Shown here: piece by piece, positions 8,205 to 16,889 of the stretch
How the letters are laid out: each line of letters starts with the position of its first letter
How positions within the stretch are numbered: the stretch's first letter is position 1
Assembly: GCF_024178315.1 (NCBI RefSeq)
Contig: NZ_JAMZIK010000101.1
Coordinates: 1 to 63,813, forward strand
Length of the DNA stretch: 63,813 bases
Direction of reading: 5' to 3'
Source: Siccirubricoccus soli
GTDB lineage: Bacteria; Pseudomonadota; Alphaproteobacteria; Acetobacterales; Acetobacteraceae
Position numbers and translations under genes: made by a program
Notes under the pieces: model-generated
Databases searched by the model: none
Told to the model about the DNA's origin: nothing
What the model saw: only the letters and a program-made list of their open reading frames with translations

Positions 8205-8380
8205 GCGCTGCCATCCCGTCGGCCGGCGGGGGCCTGCTTTCGCCGTCTGCGGCGCGCAGACGCTGCGCAGCGCGCTGCCGTCGAAGGCGACCTTCCGGCC
8301 TTGGGTGGCCTAGCCGGCCGGGGCAGCCAGGGTGGCGGCAGCGGCAAGGGCAAGGCATCCTGCCGGGAAAAGGAGTCCCG

Positions 8381-8527
8381 ATGCCCCGCTCTCTCGCTCT
8401 CTGCCTGCTGATCCTGGGCATCGCCCTGGCCGCCTGCGGTGCCGTCGGGCCATCCCCGGCCGGCGACCGCATCGAACGCGGCACCGCCCTGCCGCCGCCC
8501 GGCCTGGACGCGCCGCCGCGGAACTGA
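8381..8527 (+). CDS. small lipoprotein, entericidin-sized
   Basis: 48-aa protein. The ATG at 8381 follows AGGAG by 5 bases. A hydrophobic signal segment (LALCLLILGIALAAC) ends in a lipobox LAAC with cysteine at residue 19. The mature part is about 30 residues, Pro/Gly rich and without known motif. Size and layout recall entericidin-like or other tiny outer-membrane lipoproteins, but homology cannot be shown. Confidence 0.7.
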   Translation: MPRSLALCLLILGIALAACGAVGPSPAGDRIERGTALPPPGLDAPPRN

Positions 8528-8559
8528 GGCGCACCGCCGCGCCGCGCCGAAACGCGAAA

Positions 8560-8581
8560 CGGCCGCCCACCGGGGCGGCCG
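8560..8581. terminator. bidirectional hairpin between lipoprotein gene and petC
   Basis: Perfect 9-bp stem CGGCCGCCC / GGGCGGCCG with a 4-base loop, followed by CTTCC, between two converging genes. A strong stem with a poor U-tract, as is usual at this GC content. Confidence 0.6.
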
Positions 8582-8667
8582 CTTCCAGACATCCAGGGGC
8601 CAGGACCGCTCCTCGTCACGCGGGCGAACGGGGCCGGGGCGGCCGCCATTCCCCCGCGCGGCGGGGG

Positions 8668-9438
8668 TCAGTGCACGTCAGCCCAGACCTTGCGCTTCAC
8701 GCTGTAGGCCAGGCCCGCCAGGATGACCAGGAAGACGATGATCTTCACGCCCATCGCCTTGCGCTGCTCCAGCTCCGGCTCGGCCGTCCAGGCGAGGAAC
8801 TGCACCACATCGTTCACCATCTGATCGACGGTCGCCTTGGTGCCGTCATGGAACTCCACCTGGCCCTCGCCGGTCAGGGGCGGCGCCATGGCGATCTGAT
8901 GGCCCGGGAAGTACTTGTTGTAGTTCATCCCCGGCATCAGGGTCACGCCGGCCGGCGGCTCGGCATAGCCGGTCAGCAGGGCGTGGATGTAGTCCGCGCC
9001 ATTCTCCCGCGCCTTGACGATGACGGAGAGATCCGGCGGCAGCGCGCCATTATTCGCCGCCCGTGCCGCCCGCTCATTCGCGAAGGGGCTGCGGAAGCGG
9101 TCCGAGGGCCGGCCCGGCCGCTCGAACATCTCGCCCTCGTCATTCGGCCCGTCCTGCACCTGCACCGTCGCCGCGATGGCCCGCACCTCGGCATCCGAGA
9201 GGCCGAGCTCGCGCAGGTTGCGGTAGGACATCAGGTGCATGGAATGGCAGTTGGCGCAGACCTCCTTGTAGACCTGGAAGCCCCGCTGCGCCGAGGCGCG
9301 GTCGAAATGGCCGAAGATCCCGTCGAAGGAGAAGCGGGTGTTCGGGACCTCCACCCCTTCCCCGGCGGCGAGGGCCGGGCCGCCGGCGAGCAGGCCGGCG
9401 GCGAGGAAGAAGGCCTTGAGGCTGGTCAGGCGGCGCAT
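8668..9438 (-). CDS. petC: cytochrome c1, bc1 complex
   Basis: 256-aa haem-c subunit of ubiquinol:cytochrome c reductase (complex III). A Sec signal peptide (residues 1-25, ending ALAAG) leads into the haem attachment CANCH near residues 61-65. YRNLRELGLS follows, then the region with GALPPDLSVIVKAR and PGMNYNKYFPGHQIAMAPPL, whose methionine is the likely sixth haem ligand. A C-terminal membrane anchor (about 232-250) ends in basic residues. It is the third gene of petABC, one base after the petB stop. It passes electrons from the Rieske centre to cytochrome c on the periplasmic side. Confidence 0.95.
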   Translation of the reverse strand: MRRLTSLKAFFLAAGLLAGGPALAAGEGVEVPNTRFSFDGIFGHFDRASAQRGFQVYKEVCANCHSMHLMSYRNLRELGLSDAEVRAIAATVQVQDGPNDEGEMFERPGRPSDRFRSPFANERAARAANNGALPPDLSVIVKARENGADYIHALLTGYAEPPAGVTLMPGMNYNKYFPGHQIAMAPPLTGEGQVEFHDGTKATVDQMVNDVVQFLAWTAEPELEQRKAMGVKIIVFLVILAGLAYSVKRKVWADVH

Positions 9439-9439
9439 G

Positions 9440-10711
9440 TCAGGCCTTCTCCATCGGCTTGCTCATGGCCCCGGCCGGCAGCGGCCCACCGCCGCGCAGC
9501 ACGGGACGGGCGATGCTCTCCGGCAGCGGCAGCGGCCGCTCCAGCCGCCCGAGCAGCGGCAGGATCACCAGGAAGTAGGCGAAGTAGTAGAGCGTGGCGA
9601 TCCGGGCGATCGTCACGAAGGGCTCGTCCGGCGGCTTGCCGCCGCAGTAGAGCAGGGTGAGGAAGGCCACCAGCCAGATCAGCAGCGCGATGCGCGCCAG
9701 CGGCCGGAAGCGCATCGACCGCACCGGAGAGGTGTCCAGCCAGGGCAGGACGAACAGGACGGCGATCGAGCCGAACATCATCAGCACGCCGCCGAGCTTG
9801 TTCGGGACCGCGCGCAGGATGGCGTAGAAGGGCAGGAAGTACCATTCCGGCACGATGTGCGGCGGCGTCACCAGCGGGTTGGCCGGGATGTAGTTGTCCG
9901 GGTGGCCCAGCATGTTCGGGAAGAAGAACACCAGCACGGCGAAGACGATGAAGTACACCACCAGGCCGACGCTGTCCTTCGCGGTGTAGTAGGGATGGAA
10001 GGGCAGGGTGTCCTGCGGCCCCTTTGGGTCGATGCCGAGCGGGTTGTTGGAGCCGGTGATGTGCAGCGCGGCCACGTGCAGGAAGACCACGCCGAAGATC
10101 ACGAAGGGCAGCAGGTAGTGCAGGCTGAAGAAGCGGTTGAGCGTCGGGTTGTCCACGCTGAACCCGCCCCACAGCCAGGTGACGATATGCTCGCCCACCA
10201 GCGGGAAGGCGCTGAACAGGTTGGTGATGACGGTGGCGCCCCAGAAGGACATCTGGCCCCAGGGCAGCACGTAGCCCATGAAGGCGGTGGCCATCATCAG
10301 CAGGAAGATCACCACGCCGAGCATCCAGAGCAGCTCGCGCGGCGCCTTGTAGGACCCGTAGTAGAGGCCGCGCCAGATATGCACATAGACCACGATGAAG
10401 AACATCGAGGCGCCGTTGGCGTGCACGTAGCGCAGCAGCCAGCCGTAATTCACGTCGCGCATGATCCGCTCGACGCTGTCGAAGGCCATGCTCACATGCG
10501 CGGTGTAGTGCATCGAGAGGAAGATGCCGGTCGCGATCATGATCAGCAGATTGACCATCGCGAGGGCGCCGAAATTCCAGAAGTAGTTGAAATTCCGGGG
10601 AGTCGGGAAGGTCCCGTACTCCTTCTGCATCATTGAGATGACGGGAAGGCGCGCGTCGATCCAGCGCAGGACCGGATTGGCGACGTCGCTGTTGTGCAGG
10701 CCGCTTGCCAT
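9440..10711 (-). CDS. petB: cytochrome b, bc1 complex
   Basis: 423-aa membrane subunit carrying haems bL and bH and both quinone sites of complex III. The start is the ATG at 10711 (MASGLHNSD) with TGAGGAG upstream. Seen are the N-terminal WNFGALAM span, [20 protein letters not shown] with the Qo cd helix, the [13 protein letters not shown] motif of the Qo site, and about eight hydrophobic helices. The full-length fused form (cytochrome b plus subunit IV) is usual in alphaproteobacteria. It lies 10 bases after petA and directly before petC. Confidence 0.96.
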   Translation of the reverse strand: MASGLHNSDVANPVLRWIDARLPVISMMQKEYGTFPTPRNFNYFWNFGALAMVNLLIMIATGIFLSMHYTAHVSMAFDSVERIMRDVNYGWLLRYVHANGASMFFIVVYVHIWRGLYYGSYKAPRELLWMLGVVIFLLMMATAFMGYVLPWGQMSFWGATVITNLFSAFPLVGEHIVTWLWGGFSVDNPTLNRFFSLHYLLPFVIFGVVFLHVAALHITGSNNPLGIDPKGPQDTLPFHPYYTAKDSVGLVVYFIVFAVLVFFFPNMLGHPDNYIPANPLVTPPHIVPEWYFLPFYAILRAVPNKLGGVLMMFGSIAVLFVLPWLDTSPVRSMRFRPLARIALLIWLVAFLTLLYCGGKPPDEPFVTIARIATLYYFAYFLVILPLLGRLERPLPLPESIARPVLRGGGPLPAGAMSKPMEKA

Positions 10712-10721
10712 GGGGTGCTCC

Positions 10722-11270
10722 TCAGCCGACCCGGATCTGCGTGTCGGAGGTGAAGGTGTAGTCGGGCACCAGCAGGTTGGCCGGCGCCGGACCCTTCCGG
10801 ATGCGGCCGGAGGTGTCGTAGTGGCTGCCATGGCAGGGGCAGAACCAGCCACCGTAGTCGCCGCGCGGGTCGGTTGGCTTCTGGCCCAGCGGCACGCAGC
10901 CGAGATGGGTGCAGACGCCGACCAGGATCAGCCAATTGTCCTTCTTCACCCGGGACTGGTCGGTGGCCGGGTCCCGCAGCTCGGAGAGCGGGACGTCGCG
11001 GGCCTCCTTGATCTCCTCCGCGGTGCGGTTGCGGACGAAGACCGGCTTGCCGCGCCACATGACGGTGACGGCAGAGCCGGTGGCGATGGGGCTCAGATCC
11101 ACCTCGGTGGTCGAAAGCGCCAGCACGTCCCGCGCCGGGTTCATCGAGCTGATGAAGGGCCAGACCACCGCGCCGACCCCGACCGCGGCGAAGGCGCCGG
11201 TCACCAACTGCAGGAAGTCCCTGCGGGTTTCGCCGTCCTGCGGCGCCGTATGCGCCATACTTTCGGCCAT
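10722..11270 (-). CDS. petA: Rieske iron-sulfur subunit, bc1 complex
   Basis: 182-aa [2Fe-2S] subunit that takes electrons from ubiquinol at the Qo site. Twin-arginine RRDFLQL at about residues 16-22 leads a membrane anchor, as usual for Tat-exported Rieske proteins. The cluster ligands lie in CTHLGC and CPCHGSHYD. Alternative starts are the ATG at 11270 or MAHTAP at 11258. First gene of the petABC operon; its promoter must lie in the gap shared with hemF, which is transcribed the other way. Confidence 0.96.
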   Translation of the reverse strand: MAESMAHTAPQDGETRRDFLQLVTGAFAAVGVGAVVWPFISSMNPARDVLALSTTEVDLSPIATGSAVTVMWRGKPVFVRNRTAEEIKEARDVPLSELRDPATDQSRVKKDNWLILVGVCTHLGCVPLGQKPTDPRGDYGGWFCPCHGSHYDTSGRIRKGPAPANLLVPDYTFTSDTQIRVG

Positions 11271-11298
11271 GCCTCATCGTCCCTGGGTCGCGGCCTGG

Positions 11299-11323
11299 GC
11301 CCATCCCCCTGGCGGGGATGGGC
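11299..11323. promoter_or_regulatory. strong hairpin in the petA-hemF divergent region
   Basis: Perfect 10-bp inverted repeat GCCCATCCCC / GGGGATGGGC with a 5-base loop, about 30 bases upstream of petA and 110 upstream of hemF. It could be an operator or a leader structure for either unit. A TATAAA at 11398-11403 may be the -10 box of hemF, though no good -35 is seen. Confidence 0.35.
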
Positions 11324-11435
11324 GGGCCGAAGGTGGTGCGGCGGCGGGGCGGCAAGGGCACGCATGGCCCTGCGCCATCCCGCGGCGCCGCGGCGCATAT
11401 AAAGCCACGCTCCGCAGGGTGGCAATCCGCCCGGG

Positions 11436-12359
11436 ATGCAATCAGGATCGGCAAAGCAGGAGGATGGCTTGCCCGACACGATTACCCCCGCCGACCACCC
11501 CTATGCCGCCCCCGCCCGCGCCTGGTTCGAGAGCCTGCGGGACCGCATCTGCGCCGCCTTCGAGGCGATCGAGGATTCGCTCGATTCGGGCGCGCATGCC
11601 GCCCTGCCGCCCGGGCGGTTCGAACGGATGCCCTGGACCCGCCCCCAAGGCGGCGGCGGCGTCATCGGCCTGATGCGCGGCCGGGTCTTCGAGAAGGTGG
11701 GGGTGAACGTCTCCACCGTGCATGGCGAGTTCTCTCCGGATTTCCGCAAGCAGATCCCGGGGGCGGAGGCCGATCCCCGCTTCTTCGCCACCGGCATCTC
11801 CCTGGTGGCGCATATGCGCAGCCCCCGCGTGCCGGCGGCGCATTTCAACACCCGCTTCCTGGTCACCAGCCGGCCCTGGTTCGGCGGCGGTGGGGACATC
11901 ACGCCGATGAACCTGACGGCGCCCGAGTCGCTGGCCGATGCCGCCCGCTTCCACGCCGCCTTCCAGGCCGCCTGCGACCGGCACGACCCCGGCTACTACC
12001 CCCGCTTCAAGACCTGGTGCGACGAGTATTTCTACCTGCCGCACCGGGGCGAGGCGCGCGGCCTCGGCGGCATCTTCTTCGACTGGCTGGGGGACCGGAC
12101 GCCGGGGCAGGGGATCGAGAACGACTTCGCCTTCGTCCAGGATGTCGGCCGGGCCTTCCTGGAGGTGTACCCCGCCATCATCCGCGACCGGATGCACGAG
12201 CCCTGGACGGAGGCGGAACGGGAACACCAGCTCATCCGCCGCGGCCGCTATGTGGAGTTCAACCTGCTGCACGACCGGGGGACGCTGTTCGGCCTGAAAA
12301 CCGGCGGCAATGTGGACGCCATCCTGATGTCCATGCCGCCGGAGGCCAAGTGGCCCTAG
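11436..12359 (+). CDS. hemF: oxygen-dependent coproporphyrinogen III oxidase
   Basis: 307-aa cytosolic enzyme that decarboxylates coproporphyrinogen III to protoporphyrinogen IX with O2, a late haem step. Signature segments are the [11 protein letters not shown] region, [32 protein letters not shown], the [17 protein letters not shown] signature and the C-terminal [20 protein letters not shown]. The ATG at 11436 is used; a TTG at 11469, just behind an AGGAGG, is a serious alternative that removes 11 poorly conserved residues. Placed back to back with the haem-requiring bc1 operon, consistent with aerobic respiration. Confidence 0.95.
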   Translation: MQSGSAKQEDGLPDTITPADHPYAAPARAWFESLRDRICAAFEAIEDSLDSGAHAALPPGRFERMPWTRPQGGGGVIGLMRGRVFEKVGVNVSTVHGEFSPDFRKQIPGAEADPRFFATGISLVAHMRSPRVPAAHFNTRFLVTSRPWFGGGGDITPMNLTAPESLADAARFHAAFQAACDRHDPGYYPRFKTWCDEYFYLPHRGEARGLGGIFFDWLGDRTPGQGIENDFAFVQDVGRAFLEVYPAIIRDRMHEPWTEAEREHQLIRRGRYVEFNLLHDRGTLFGLKTGGNVDAILMSMPPEAKWP

Positions 12360-12365
12360 CCGGGT

Positions 12366-12545
12366 GTTGAGGGGGAGCGCCGCTCCCCCTCGAGCTCCCC
12401 CTCGCCAAGGGCCGAAGGGCCCTTGGAACCCTTGAGTTATCGCCGCCCGGAGGGCTTCGGATGGCGATTGAGACTCAGACCGGGGTCCGGGGACCGGTCC
12501 GGTCCCCGGCGGGGAGAGCCCGAGAGGGGCGGCGCCCCGCTCGGC
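12366..12545. repeat. GC-rich palindromic mosaic, copy 3
   Basis: Follows hemF within 8 bases: GAGGGGGAGCG/CGCTCCCCCTC (12369-12391), CCAAGGG/CCCTTGG (about 12405-12426), an ATCGCC/GGCGAT stem (about 12438-12470), then the core ACCGGGGTCCGGGG with CCGGTCCCCGG (about 12478-12512) and a GAGAGGGGCGG module. Module order is the same as in copy 4. Confidence 0.7.
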
Positions 12546-12605
12546 ACCCACTTTGACACCCGCCCCGCACCATGGCGCCATGTTGCGAACAGCTCCGGAG
12601 GCGGC

Positions 12606-13436
12606 ATGGTGGACAAGCGGATCAATTGGCCGAACGGTGCCCAATGCGCCGTCATGCTGACCTTCGATTTCGACGCCGAGACCCTCTGGACCGCCCGCGA
12701 CCCGAAGGACGCGCATCGTCCCGGCGTGCTCAGCCAGGGCCGCTACGGCGCCAAGGTCGGCGTGCCGAAGATCCTGGAGACGCTGGAGGAGGCCGGCCTC
12801 AAGGCCACCTTCTTCATCCCCGGCTGGACCGCCGAGAACCACCCCGCCCCCTGCGAGGCCATCCTGCAGGCCGGGCATGAGATCGGCCATCACTCCTATT
12901 CCCATCGCTGGGTCGCGGACAGCCCGGAGCATGAGACGGAGGAGATGGAGAAGGGGCTGGCGGCGCTGAAGAGCCGCCTCGGCGTGGTGCCGAAGGGCTA
13001 CCGGTCGCCGGCCGGCGAGGTCAGCGAGAACCTCTTCCGCCTGCTGACGCAGCACGGCTTCCTCTACGACAGCTCGCTGCTCGACGACATCAACCCCTAC
13101 CGCCACACCCTGGCGGATGGCTCCCGCGGCCCCATCGAGCTGCCCTGGCACTGGAGCCTGGACGACGCGCCCTATGCCCTGTTCTCGGTGGCCAGCCCCC
13201 GCCCGATCTTCCCCAACTCCCACATGCTGGAGGTCTGGCAGGAGGAGTTCCGGGAGATCCATCGCTGGGGCGGGCTCTACGACATCGTCTTCCACCCCCA
13301 GATCTCCGGCCGTCCCAGCCGCATCGCCCTGCTGCGGCAGTTGATCGCCTGGATCCGGACCTTCCCAGGGGTATGGTTCGCCACCGGGGCCGAGGTGGCC
13401 GAGGCCTGGTCCGCAGCGCATGAGGTGACGGTATGA
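12606..13436 (+). CDS. polysaccharide-deacetylase-fold hydrolase (PuuE allantoinase/imidase-like)
   Basis: 276-aa cytosolic NodB-fold metal hydrolase, start ATG 12606 behind GGAGG. It keeps the metal motifs: TFDFDAET (catalytic and metal aspartates, about residues 18-25) and HEIGHHSYSH (metal histidines, about 94-103), plus GYRSPAGE in the middle. It has no signal peptide, so cell-wall sugars are unlikely substrates. Cytosolic members of this family include PuuE allantoinase and bacterial cyclic-imide hydrolases, which open cyclic amides. The neighbours (amidase, RutA-like monooxygenase, SDR), all overlapping, support ring opening of a nitrogen heterocycle. The specific substrate is inference. 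Confidence 0.8.
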   Translation: MVDKRINWPNGAQCAVMLTFDFDAETLWTARDPKDAHRPGVLSQGRYGAKVGVPKILETLEEAGLKATFFIPGWTAENHPAPCEAILQAGHEIGHHSYSHRWVADSPEHETEEMEKGLAALKSRLGVVPKGYRSPAGEVSENLFRLLTQHGFLYDSSLLDDINPYRHTLADGSRGPIELPWHWSLDDAPYALFSVASPRPIFPNSHMLEVWQEEFREIHRWGGLYDIVFHPQISGRPSRIALLRQLIAWIRTFPGVWFATGAEVAEAWSAAHEVTV

Positions 13437-14827
13437 GCGGCAGCTACGATCCCACGGGCTTCCGCCCCCTGACCTTCCACGACGCGGTGCCCGGCTTCCG
13501 CGACGGCAGGGACACGCCCCGCGCCTATCTGGAACGCTGCCTCGGCGTGATCGAGGCGAAGGAGCCGGTGGTCCGCGCCTGGGTCACGCTGAACGTCGAG
13601 GGCGCCCGCGCCGCCGCCGATGCCGCCACGGCACGGTACAGGGAGGGCCGGCCGCTCTCCCCCATCGACGGCATGCCGATCGGCATCAAGGATTTGATCC
13701 TGACGCAGGACATGCCGACCGAAATGGGCAGCCCGCTCTACAAGGGCTACAATCCGGGCACGGACAGCGCCGCCATCCAGGCGCTGCGCCAGGCCGGCGC
13801 CGTCATCCTCGGCAAGACGGTGACGACCGAGCTCGGCATGTCGCATCCCGGCCCGACCACCAACCCCTTCCACCCGGCGCATACCCCGGGCGGCTCCTCC
13901 TCGGGCTCGGCCGCCGTCATCGGCGCCGGCATGGTGCCGGCCGCCATCGGCACCCAGGTGGTGGGTTCCATTATCCGCCCCGCCGGCTTCTGCGCCAACC
14001 ACGCCATCAAGCCGACCTATGGCGCGCTGAACCGGGGCGAACGCCAGGGCTTCTCCCAGAGCCATTTCGGCGTCCATGCCGGCAGCCAGCGCGACATGTG
14101 GCAGGTGGCCTGGGAGATCTCCCAGCGCGCCGGCGGCGATCCCGGCCATCCCGGCCTGTTCGGCGAGCCCCTCCCACGCCCGCCGGCGAAGCCGCAGCGC
14201 CTGGTGCTGATGGAGAGCGAGGGCTGGAAGCTGCTGGACAGCGCGACGCTTGGCGGCTTCGAGACCTTGCTCGGCCGGCTGCGCGACGCCGGCGTCGAGA
14301 TCCTGACGCGCCGGGACAGCCCGCTGATCGAGGCCTTCGAGCAGGCCATCGGCCGCTCGCTCGAGATCTGCCGCGACGTCTGCGGCTTCGAGCAGCGCTG
14401 GACGCTGGAGAACCTGGCCGCCAAGCACCGCGAGGGCTTGAGCGACAGCATCTATTCCCGCCTGGTCCTGGCGCGGGAGATGACGCTGGACGACTACCGC
14501 GCCGTGCTGCTGCAGCGGGAGCTCGCCCGCCGCGCCTTCGCCGCCATCGGCGGGCTGGCGGATGGCGTCATCAGCCTCTCCTCGGTCGGCCCGGCGCCGC
14601 GCGCCGACAACCAGGCGAAGGACAGCGGCATCACCCACACCACCGGCCTGCCGGCCTTCAACGCGCCCAGCTCCGTGCTCGGCGCCCCGGCCATCACCGT
14701 GCCGCTGATGGCGGTGGGCGGGCTGCCGGTGGGGGTGCAGGTGATGGGCCAGCCGCATGCGGATGCGCCGCTCACCGGCCTCGCCGCCTGGCTGGCGCAG
14801 CATGTGCCGCCGGTGGTGGTGGCGTGA
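13433..14827 (+). CDS. amidase signature family hydrolase
   Basis: 464-aa Ser-cisSer-Lys amidase. The catalytic lysine lies in MPIGIKDLI (about residue 83), the cis-serine in HTPGGSSSGSAAV (about 150-160) and the nucleophile in VVGSIIRPAG (about 178-185), where the usual GTDTGGS is altered to GTQVVGS. It hydrolyses an open-chain amide to acid plus ammonia. The ATGA overlap with the upstream deacetylase-fold gene and GTGA overlap with the downstream flavin enzyme make it the middle of a tight operon. It probably works after ring opening. It is not GatA, which is at 58.6 kb. Confidence 0.85.
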   Translation: MSGSYDPTGFRPLTFHDAVPGFRDGRDTPRAYLERCLGVIEAKEPVVRAWVTLNVEGARAAADAATARYREGRPLSPIDGMPIGIKDLILTQDMPTEMGSPLYKGYNPGTDSAAIQALRQAGAVILGKTVTTELGMSHPGPTTNPFHPAHTPGGSSSGSAAVIGAGMVPAAIGTQVVGSIIRPAGFCANHAIKPTYGALNRGERQGFSQSHFGVHAGSQRDMWQVAWEISQRAGGDPGHPGLFGEPLPRPPAKPQRLVLMESEGWKLLDSATLGGFETLLGRLRDAGVEILTRRDSPLIEAFEQAIGRSLEICRDVCGFEQRWTLENLAAKHREGLSDSIYSRLVLAREMTLDDYRAVLLQRELARRAFAAIGGLADGVISLSSVGPAPRADNQAKDSGITHTTGLPAFNAPSSVLGAPAITVPLMAVGGLPVGVQVMGQPHADAPLTGLAAWLAQHVPPVVVA

Positions 14828-15945
14828 ACCCGCTGCTGGGCGGCGGCAATCGCCTCAAGCTCGGCATCTTCGGCACCAACGGCAAGGGCGGCGCCCAGAC
14901 GCTGGTGCCGGAAGCCTACCGCCCCACCTGGCAGGCGGCGGTGGAGACGGCGCAGCTGGCGGACGCCGCCGGCTTCGAGGCGATCGTCGCCTATGCCCGC
15001 TGGAAGGGCTACGGCGCCCTGCCGCCGGACCACCCGAGCGGCGTGGTGCTGGACCCCTTCACCTTCGCCGCCGGCATCGCCCAGGCGACGCGGCACGCCG
15101 CCATCTTCGCCACCTCCCACGCCCCCACCATCCATCCCATCGTCGCGGCGAAGATGGGCGCCACCATCGACATCATCTCCGGCGGCCGCTTCGGGCTGAA
15201 CGTCGTCGGCGGCTGGAACCGGCCGGAGCTGGAGATGTTCGGCGCCCCGCTGCGCGAGCACGATGAGCGCTACGACCATCTGGAGGAATGGCTGCTGCTG
15301 GTGGAGCGGCTGTGGCGGGAGGAGGCGGAATTCGACTTCGCCGGCCGCTTCTTCCAGGTGGTCCGCGGCGCCTCCATGCCGAAGCCGCTGCAGCGCCCGC
15401 GCCCGCCCATCATGAATGCCGGCGGCTCCGGCCGCGGCATGCGCTTCGCCGCGCAGCACGCCGATATGTGCTTCATCATCCTGAAATCCGACCACCCGGA
15501 GGACAGCGCGCCGCAGATCGCCGAATACAAGCGCCTGGCGCGGGAGGAATACGGGCGGGAGGTGCAGGTCTGGACCTACGCCCCGGTGGTGCAGCGGGAC
15601 ACGCATGCGGAGGCCGAGGCCTATCTGCATCGCTATGCCGTGGAATACGAGGACACCGCCTGCCTCGACCAATGGACCGCCGGGCTGGCGGCGGAGACGC
15701 GCATCCTCGACCCGGCGAAGGCCAGGGAATTCCGCATGCGCTTCGCCGCCGGGGCCGGCGGCTCCATCCTGCTCGGCACGGCGGAGGACATCGCGGCGCA
15801 GCTCCAGGGCTATGCCGAGGCGGGGCTGGATGGCGCGCTGCTGACCTGGGTGGATTTCCATGACGGGCTGCGCCGCTTCACCGCCGGGGTCATGCCCCTG
15901 CTGGAAGCGCGCGGCCTGCGCCAGCCTTTCAAGGGAGATTCGTGA
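14824..15945 (+). CDS. LLM-class flavin-dependent monooxygenase (RutA/SsuD-like)
   Basis: 373-aa luciferase-like TIM-barrel enzyme using FMNH2 and O2. The GTG at 14824 overlaps the amidase stop. Segments resembling the pyrimidine monooxygenase RutA are PTIHPIVAAKMGATIDIISGGR, then NVVGGWNRPELEMFG, YDHLEEWLLLVERLW, and the C-terminal GALLTWVDFHDGLRRF. RutA-type enzymes oxygenate uracil-like rings, while SsuD and SfnG act on sulfonates or sulfones. No flavin reductase (RutF/SsuE) is next to it, so reduced flavin must come from elsewhere. The operon context with amide hydrolases favours a nitrogen heterocycle or amide substrate. Confidence 0.85.
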   Translation: MNPLLGGGNRLKLGIFGTNGKGGAQTLVPEAYRPTWQAAVETAQLADAAGFEAIVAYARWKGYGALPPDHPSGVVLDPFTFAAGIAQATRHAAIFATSHAPTIHPIVAAKMGATIDIISGGRFGLNVVGGWNRPELEMFGAPLREHDERYDHLEEWLLLVERLWREEAEFDFAGRFFQVVRGASMPKPLQRPRPPIMNAGGSGRGMRFAAQHADMCFIILKSDHPEDSAPQIAEYKRLAREEYGREVQVWTYAPVVQRDTHAEAEAYLHRYAVEYEDTACLDQWTAGLAAETRILDPAKAREFRMRFAAGAGGSILLGTAEDIAAQLQGYAEAGLDGALLTWVDFHDGLRRFTAGVMPLLEARGLRQPFKGDS

Positions 15946-16724
15946 TGGCGCAGCGGGTGGCGATCCTCTCCGGCGGGGCCGGGGAGCTGGGGCGGGCGCT
16001 GGTGGCGGAGCTGCTGCGGCAGGGCTACGCGGTGATGGCCACCGACAGCAACGACAAGGCGCTGGAGGCGCTGGCCGCCGCCCATCCCGAAGCCGGCGAC
16101 CGCTTGGCCACCCGCGTCACGGACGCCACCGACCAGGCCCAGGTGGAAGCGGCAGTGGCGGAGGCGCTCTCCCGCTTCGGCCGCATCGATGCACTGGCCA
16201 ATGTGGCGGGCGGCGCCGGCCCGGTGCGGGCGCGGCATGCGGATGAGATCGACCTGGAAGCCTGGACCCATGTCATCGACCTGAACCTGAAGAGCGCCTT
16301 CCTCTTCTCCCGCTCCGTGCTGCCGGCGATGCGGCGGCAGAAGCATGGGCGGATCGTGAACTTCTCCTCCAGCGCGGCGCGCGGCACCAAGGGCCCGCTG
16401 ACCACCGTGACCGGACGGCTGCCCTACGCCACCTCCAAGGCGGCGCTGATCGGCATGACGGCGCAGATGGCCAAGGATCTGGCGGAGGAGGGGATCACGG
16501 TGAATGCGGTGATGCCCGGCCTCGTCCTCGGCGCCCAGGGCACCCGCATCCGCACCCGCTTCGAGGCGCTGACCGAGCCGGAGCGCGCCGGCATGATCGG
16601 CGGCATCCCCATGGGCCGCGCCGGCGTGCCGGAGGAAGTGGCGGCGGTGGTGGCGTTCCTGTTCTCGGAAGCGGCCAGCTACGTGTCGGGGGTGGCGTTG
16701 CCGATCGACGGGGCGGCGGCCTGA
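15945..16724 (+). CDS. short-chain dehydrogenase/reductase
   Basis: 259-aa Rossmann-fold NAD(P)-dependent oxidoreductase. The ATG at 15945 overlaps the previous stop by one base (TGATG) behind AAGGGAG; a GTG three bases earlier is also possible. Motifs: SGGAGELG cofactor loop near residues 8-15, NVAGGAG, the catalytic serine in NFSSSAARG and YATSK (Tyr and Lys). An aspartate after the second strand (ATDSN) suggests NAD preference. Last gene of the heterocycle-type operon; it ends in TGA contained in the start of a palindromic mosaic. Confidence 0.88.
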   Translation: MAQRVAILSGGAGELGRALVAELLRQGYAVMATDSNDKALEALAAAHPEAGDRLATRVTDATDQAQVEAAVAEALSRFGRIDALANVAGGAGPVRARHADEIDLEAWTHVIDLNLKSAFLFSRSVLPAMRRQKHGRIVNFSSSAARGTKGPLTTVTGRLPYATSKAALIGMTAQMAKDLAEEGITVNAVMPGLVLGAQGTRIRTRFEALTEPERAGMIGGIPMGRAGVPEEVAAVVAFLFSEAASYVSGVALPIDGAAA

Positions 16725-16886
16725 GGGGGAGCCCTGCTCCCCCTCAAACTCCCCCACGCCAACGGCCGAAGGGCCTTTGGAAACCATGAGTTTTGAACTC
16801 GTCGGTCGAGACGCAAAACTCTAGGGTTCAAAGGCCCCTTCGGCCCTTTGCGGGGGGGAGCTTGAGGGAGGGCAGCGCCCTCCCTC
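16723..16886. repeat. GC-rich palindromic mosaic between two convergent genes
   Basis: GGGGGAG/CTCCCCC directly at the SDR stop (16725-16745), two CAAAGG/CCTTTG-type hairpins (about 16760-16781 and 16828-16850) around GAGTTTTG/CAAAACTC, and GAGGGAGGGC/GCCCTCCCTC (16864-16886) directly at the stop of the minus-strand gene. Each 3' end thus has its own hairpin, as expected for paired terminators or stabilisers. Confidence 0.7.
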
Positions 16887-16889
16887 AAC

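Noticed and set aside
11442-13421. 659-codon minus-strand open frame across hemF and the deacetylase-fold gene
   Set aside because: Runs antisense through two clear genes and the palindromic mosaic; composition is that of a mirror frame.
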